From Mesorhizobium sp. AR10 (lineage in GTDB: Bacteria; Pseudomonadota; Alphaproteobacteria; Rhizobiales; Rhizobiaceae): 64,000 nucleotides of DNA. The position numbers and the translations under genes were made by a program. Shown here in pieces: positions 62,942-64,000 of this stretch. Where the stretch lies: positions 496,001 through 560,000 of the forward strand of contig NZ_CP080523.1 in the NCBI RefSeq assembly GCF_024746795.1. Direction: 5' to 3'. Within the stretch, counting starts at the first letter, position 1. Every line of letters begins with the position of its first letter. The notes beneath the pieces were generated by a model. It was not told the origin of the DNA, ran no database searches, and saw only the letters and a list, made by a program, of their open reading frames with translations.

Positions 62942-63318
62942 CTATGAATTGGGGCTGATGTCACTCAGCCGTAGTGCATCAGGGCTTTGGCGGGTAAGTG
63001 CAATCGCCCAGATGACAGGTGGCATGACGTCTGAGAACCAGCGGCATGTTTTCGTCAATCCCCATGGCCAGCCCGGATCGACCTGCCGCGCCGGTCCAGT
63101 CTGAAGCCAATGCAAAACACGCAACGACCCGTCGATCTCCACGATAGGAGGCCGCGAAACTAGCGAGTACGGGGGTGCCGGCGCTTGAGACGAACTCGCA
63201 TTGAGATCAGGCGGCGCCATGTGCGCAAGTGCTTGCCAAAGCCGTCGCTCCCCTTTGACCGTACCGAGTCGCTAGCTTGGTTGGAGCTTTCGGATGAGCC
63301 ACTTTTCCGACCGTACAT
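62942..63318 (-). pseudogene. Frameshifted small effector (possibly NopP-like)
   Basis: The first frame starts at 63318 with MYGRKSGSSESSNQASDSVR, Ser-rich as in T3SS substrates, and goes on to FGKHLRTWRRLISMRVRLKR. A second frame then reads PPIVEIDGSLRVLHWLQTGP, then DPGWPWGLTKTCRWFSDVMP and ALRLSDISPNS with a stop at 62942. One frameshift near 63180 joins them into about 125 codons. The NopP link is from memory of the family and uncertain. The last codons (LRLSDISPN) are also seen directly before the large effector at 32850, so both copies once had the same neighbour. Confidence 0.5.
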
Positions 63319-63380
63319 GGCATTCGTTCCCTTCTTTTGGCGGAAGTCTATCAATATGATTTTGAGTTTGTTAGATCGCT

Positions 63381-63411
63381 CTCGAAGAGGGCTAATCGAA
63401 GGAGCTGACGG
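63381..63411 (-). promoter_or_regulatory. Possible degenerate tts box
   Basis: On the minus strand: GTCAGCTccTTCGAttAGC, then cctcttcgA. It resembles a tts box with one extra base and several changes. It points toward the small effector remnant, about 65 bp away. Confidence 0.4.
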
Positions 63412-64000
63412 TGAGCTGCCGCGCTGTAAGCTCGTTCCGGCGGCGCGACGCACATTGTGCGTGCGCTTTTGCTCTCAGGGCCGTCGAATTCGCTCGCCTA
63501 CGGCACTCGCGCAATGCATCGCGGATCGGAATTAACTTTCGGATCATGCGGGTGTGCTGTCGGGAATGCCGCCCTCTCGACTGTTGCGCACGATGATGAT
63601 GGCGGGCGCAACCGTCGACCTACTGCCGGCTCGGCTTTTCTCGTGGCGGGTTTCAAATCGAGACAAGAACCGCGCGTATTCACCCATCAGCTGGCAAACG
63701 CGATCCGCGCTCGGCCGGGCTGCGCAACCTGACCAACTCCGCCCGGCCGAACGCTGATCGCTCCCTGTAGTCTCGGACGGTGAAGGCCGGCGAGGCGCCG
63801 GCGCTGGTCCATGCCTGGTCGGCCCCACGCGGAAAGGGCAGTAGCCGCAATCCATGTGGCCTATCGATAGGCGAGACGAAGGCCCGGATCGAAAAAGTAT
63901 CGGGGGCAGGACCGCGTCGCGCGGCTGGTGCGATTCCACCTCAGCGCTGAGCTTCTCTCCCATCAGGAGGTTAGGTTGCGCGTTTCGGGCCGAATAGGAA
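63412..64000. other. Stretch without a clear gene
   Basis: A minus-strand frame (63544-63963) is long but Arg/Ser/Pro-rich without family features, so it is not called. The window ends here. Confidence 0.45.

Noticed and set aside
63544..63963. Minus-strand ORF of 139 codons near the window end
   Set aside because: Composition is Arg/Ser/Pro-rich as in spurious high-GC frames; no motif or ribosome-binding site was convincing.

Overview
This window looks like part of the symbiosis island of a Mesorhizobium-type root-nodule bacterium. The evidence is the mix of nitrogen-fixation accessory genes (nifQ, an fdxB remnant, a peroxiredoxin-rpoN2 pair), a nodule-type alpha carbonic anhydrase, and a nearly complete rhizobial type III secretion system (T3SS) with its regulator ttsI, a nod box and several tts boxes. 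DNA between the gene blocks is full of decayed genes and insertion sequences, as expected for a transferred island.

Layout. 1-4.4 kb: an oxidative gene set (3Fe-4S ferredoxin, SnoaL-like protein, tandem short-chain dehydrogenase, luciferase-like monooxygenase). 4.6-7.7 kb: broken fdxB, nifQ, then divergent prxS-rpoN2. 7.8-11.7 kb: a Fur/Irr pseudogene and a broken IS1380-type element ending about 50 bp before the carbonic anhydrase gene. 13.4-18.8 kb: a siderophore-type N-hydroxylase with a truncated partner, a peptidase pseudogene, an OmpW-like porin and a prolyl oligopeptidase. 20.1-24.4 kb: a minus-strand methyl-cycle operon (small ORF, ArsR-SHMT fusion, metK, adenosine kinase). 24.8 kb: a small double-glycine-leader peptide.

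T3SS. One operon runs nopC-nopA-y4yQ(sctD)-rhcV-y4yS (31.1 to 26.4 kb). A large Ala-rich effector gene lies at 32.9-35.5 kb and an indolepyruvate ferredoxin oxidoreductase at 35.8-39.3 kb. The main operon nopB-rhcJ-nolU-nolV-rhcN-y4yJ-rhcQ-rhcR-rhcS-rhcT-rhcU runs from 48.6 down to 40.2 kb. rhcC1 and a frameshifted nopX point the other way (48.8-51.6 kb). ttsI-rhcC2-y4xK lies at 56.3-53.6 kb behind a nod box. Flavonoid-NodD signalling would switch on ttsI, and TtsI would then act at the tts boxes upstream of nopC, nopB, nopX and the effectors.

57.3-62.3 kb is a nested mobile element. An IS6-family element is split by a group II intron, whose reverse-transcriptase gene is itself split by an IS256-family and an IS5-family element. 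It joins a hemN fragment to the remnant of a second copy of the large effector and a NopP-like fragment. The main oddities are the ArsR-SHMT fusion, loss of the NPTH self-cleavage motif in RhcU, the nopX frameshift, the ttsI promoter with adjoining nod and tts-like boxes, the double-glycine peptide and the nested element.
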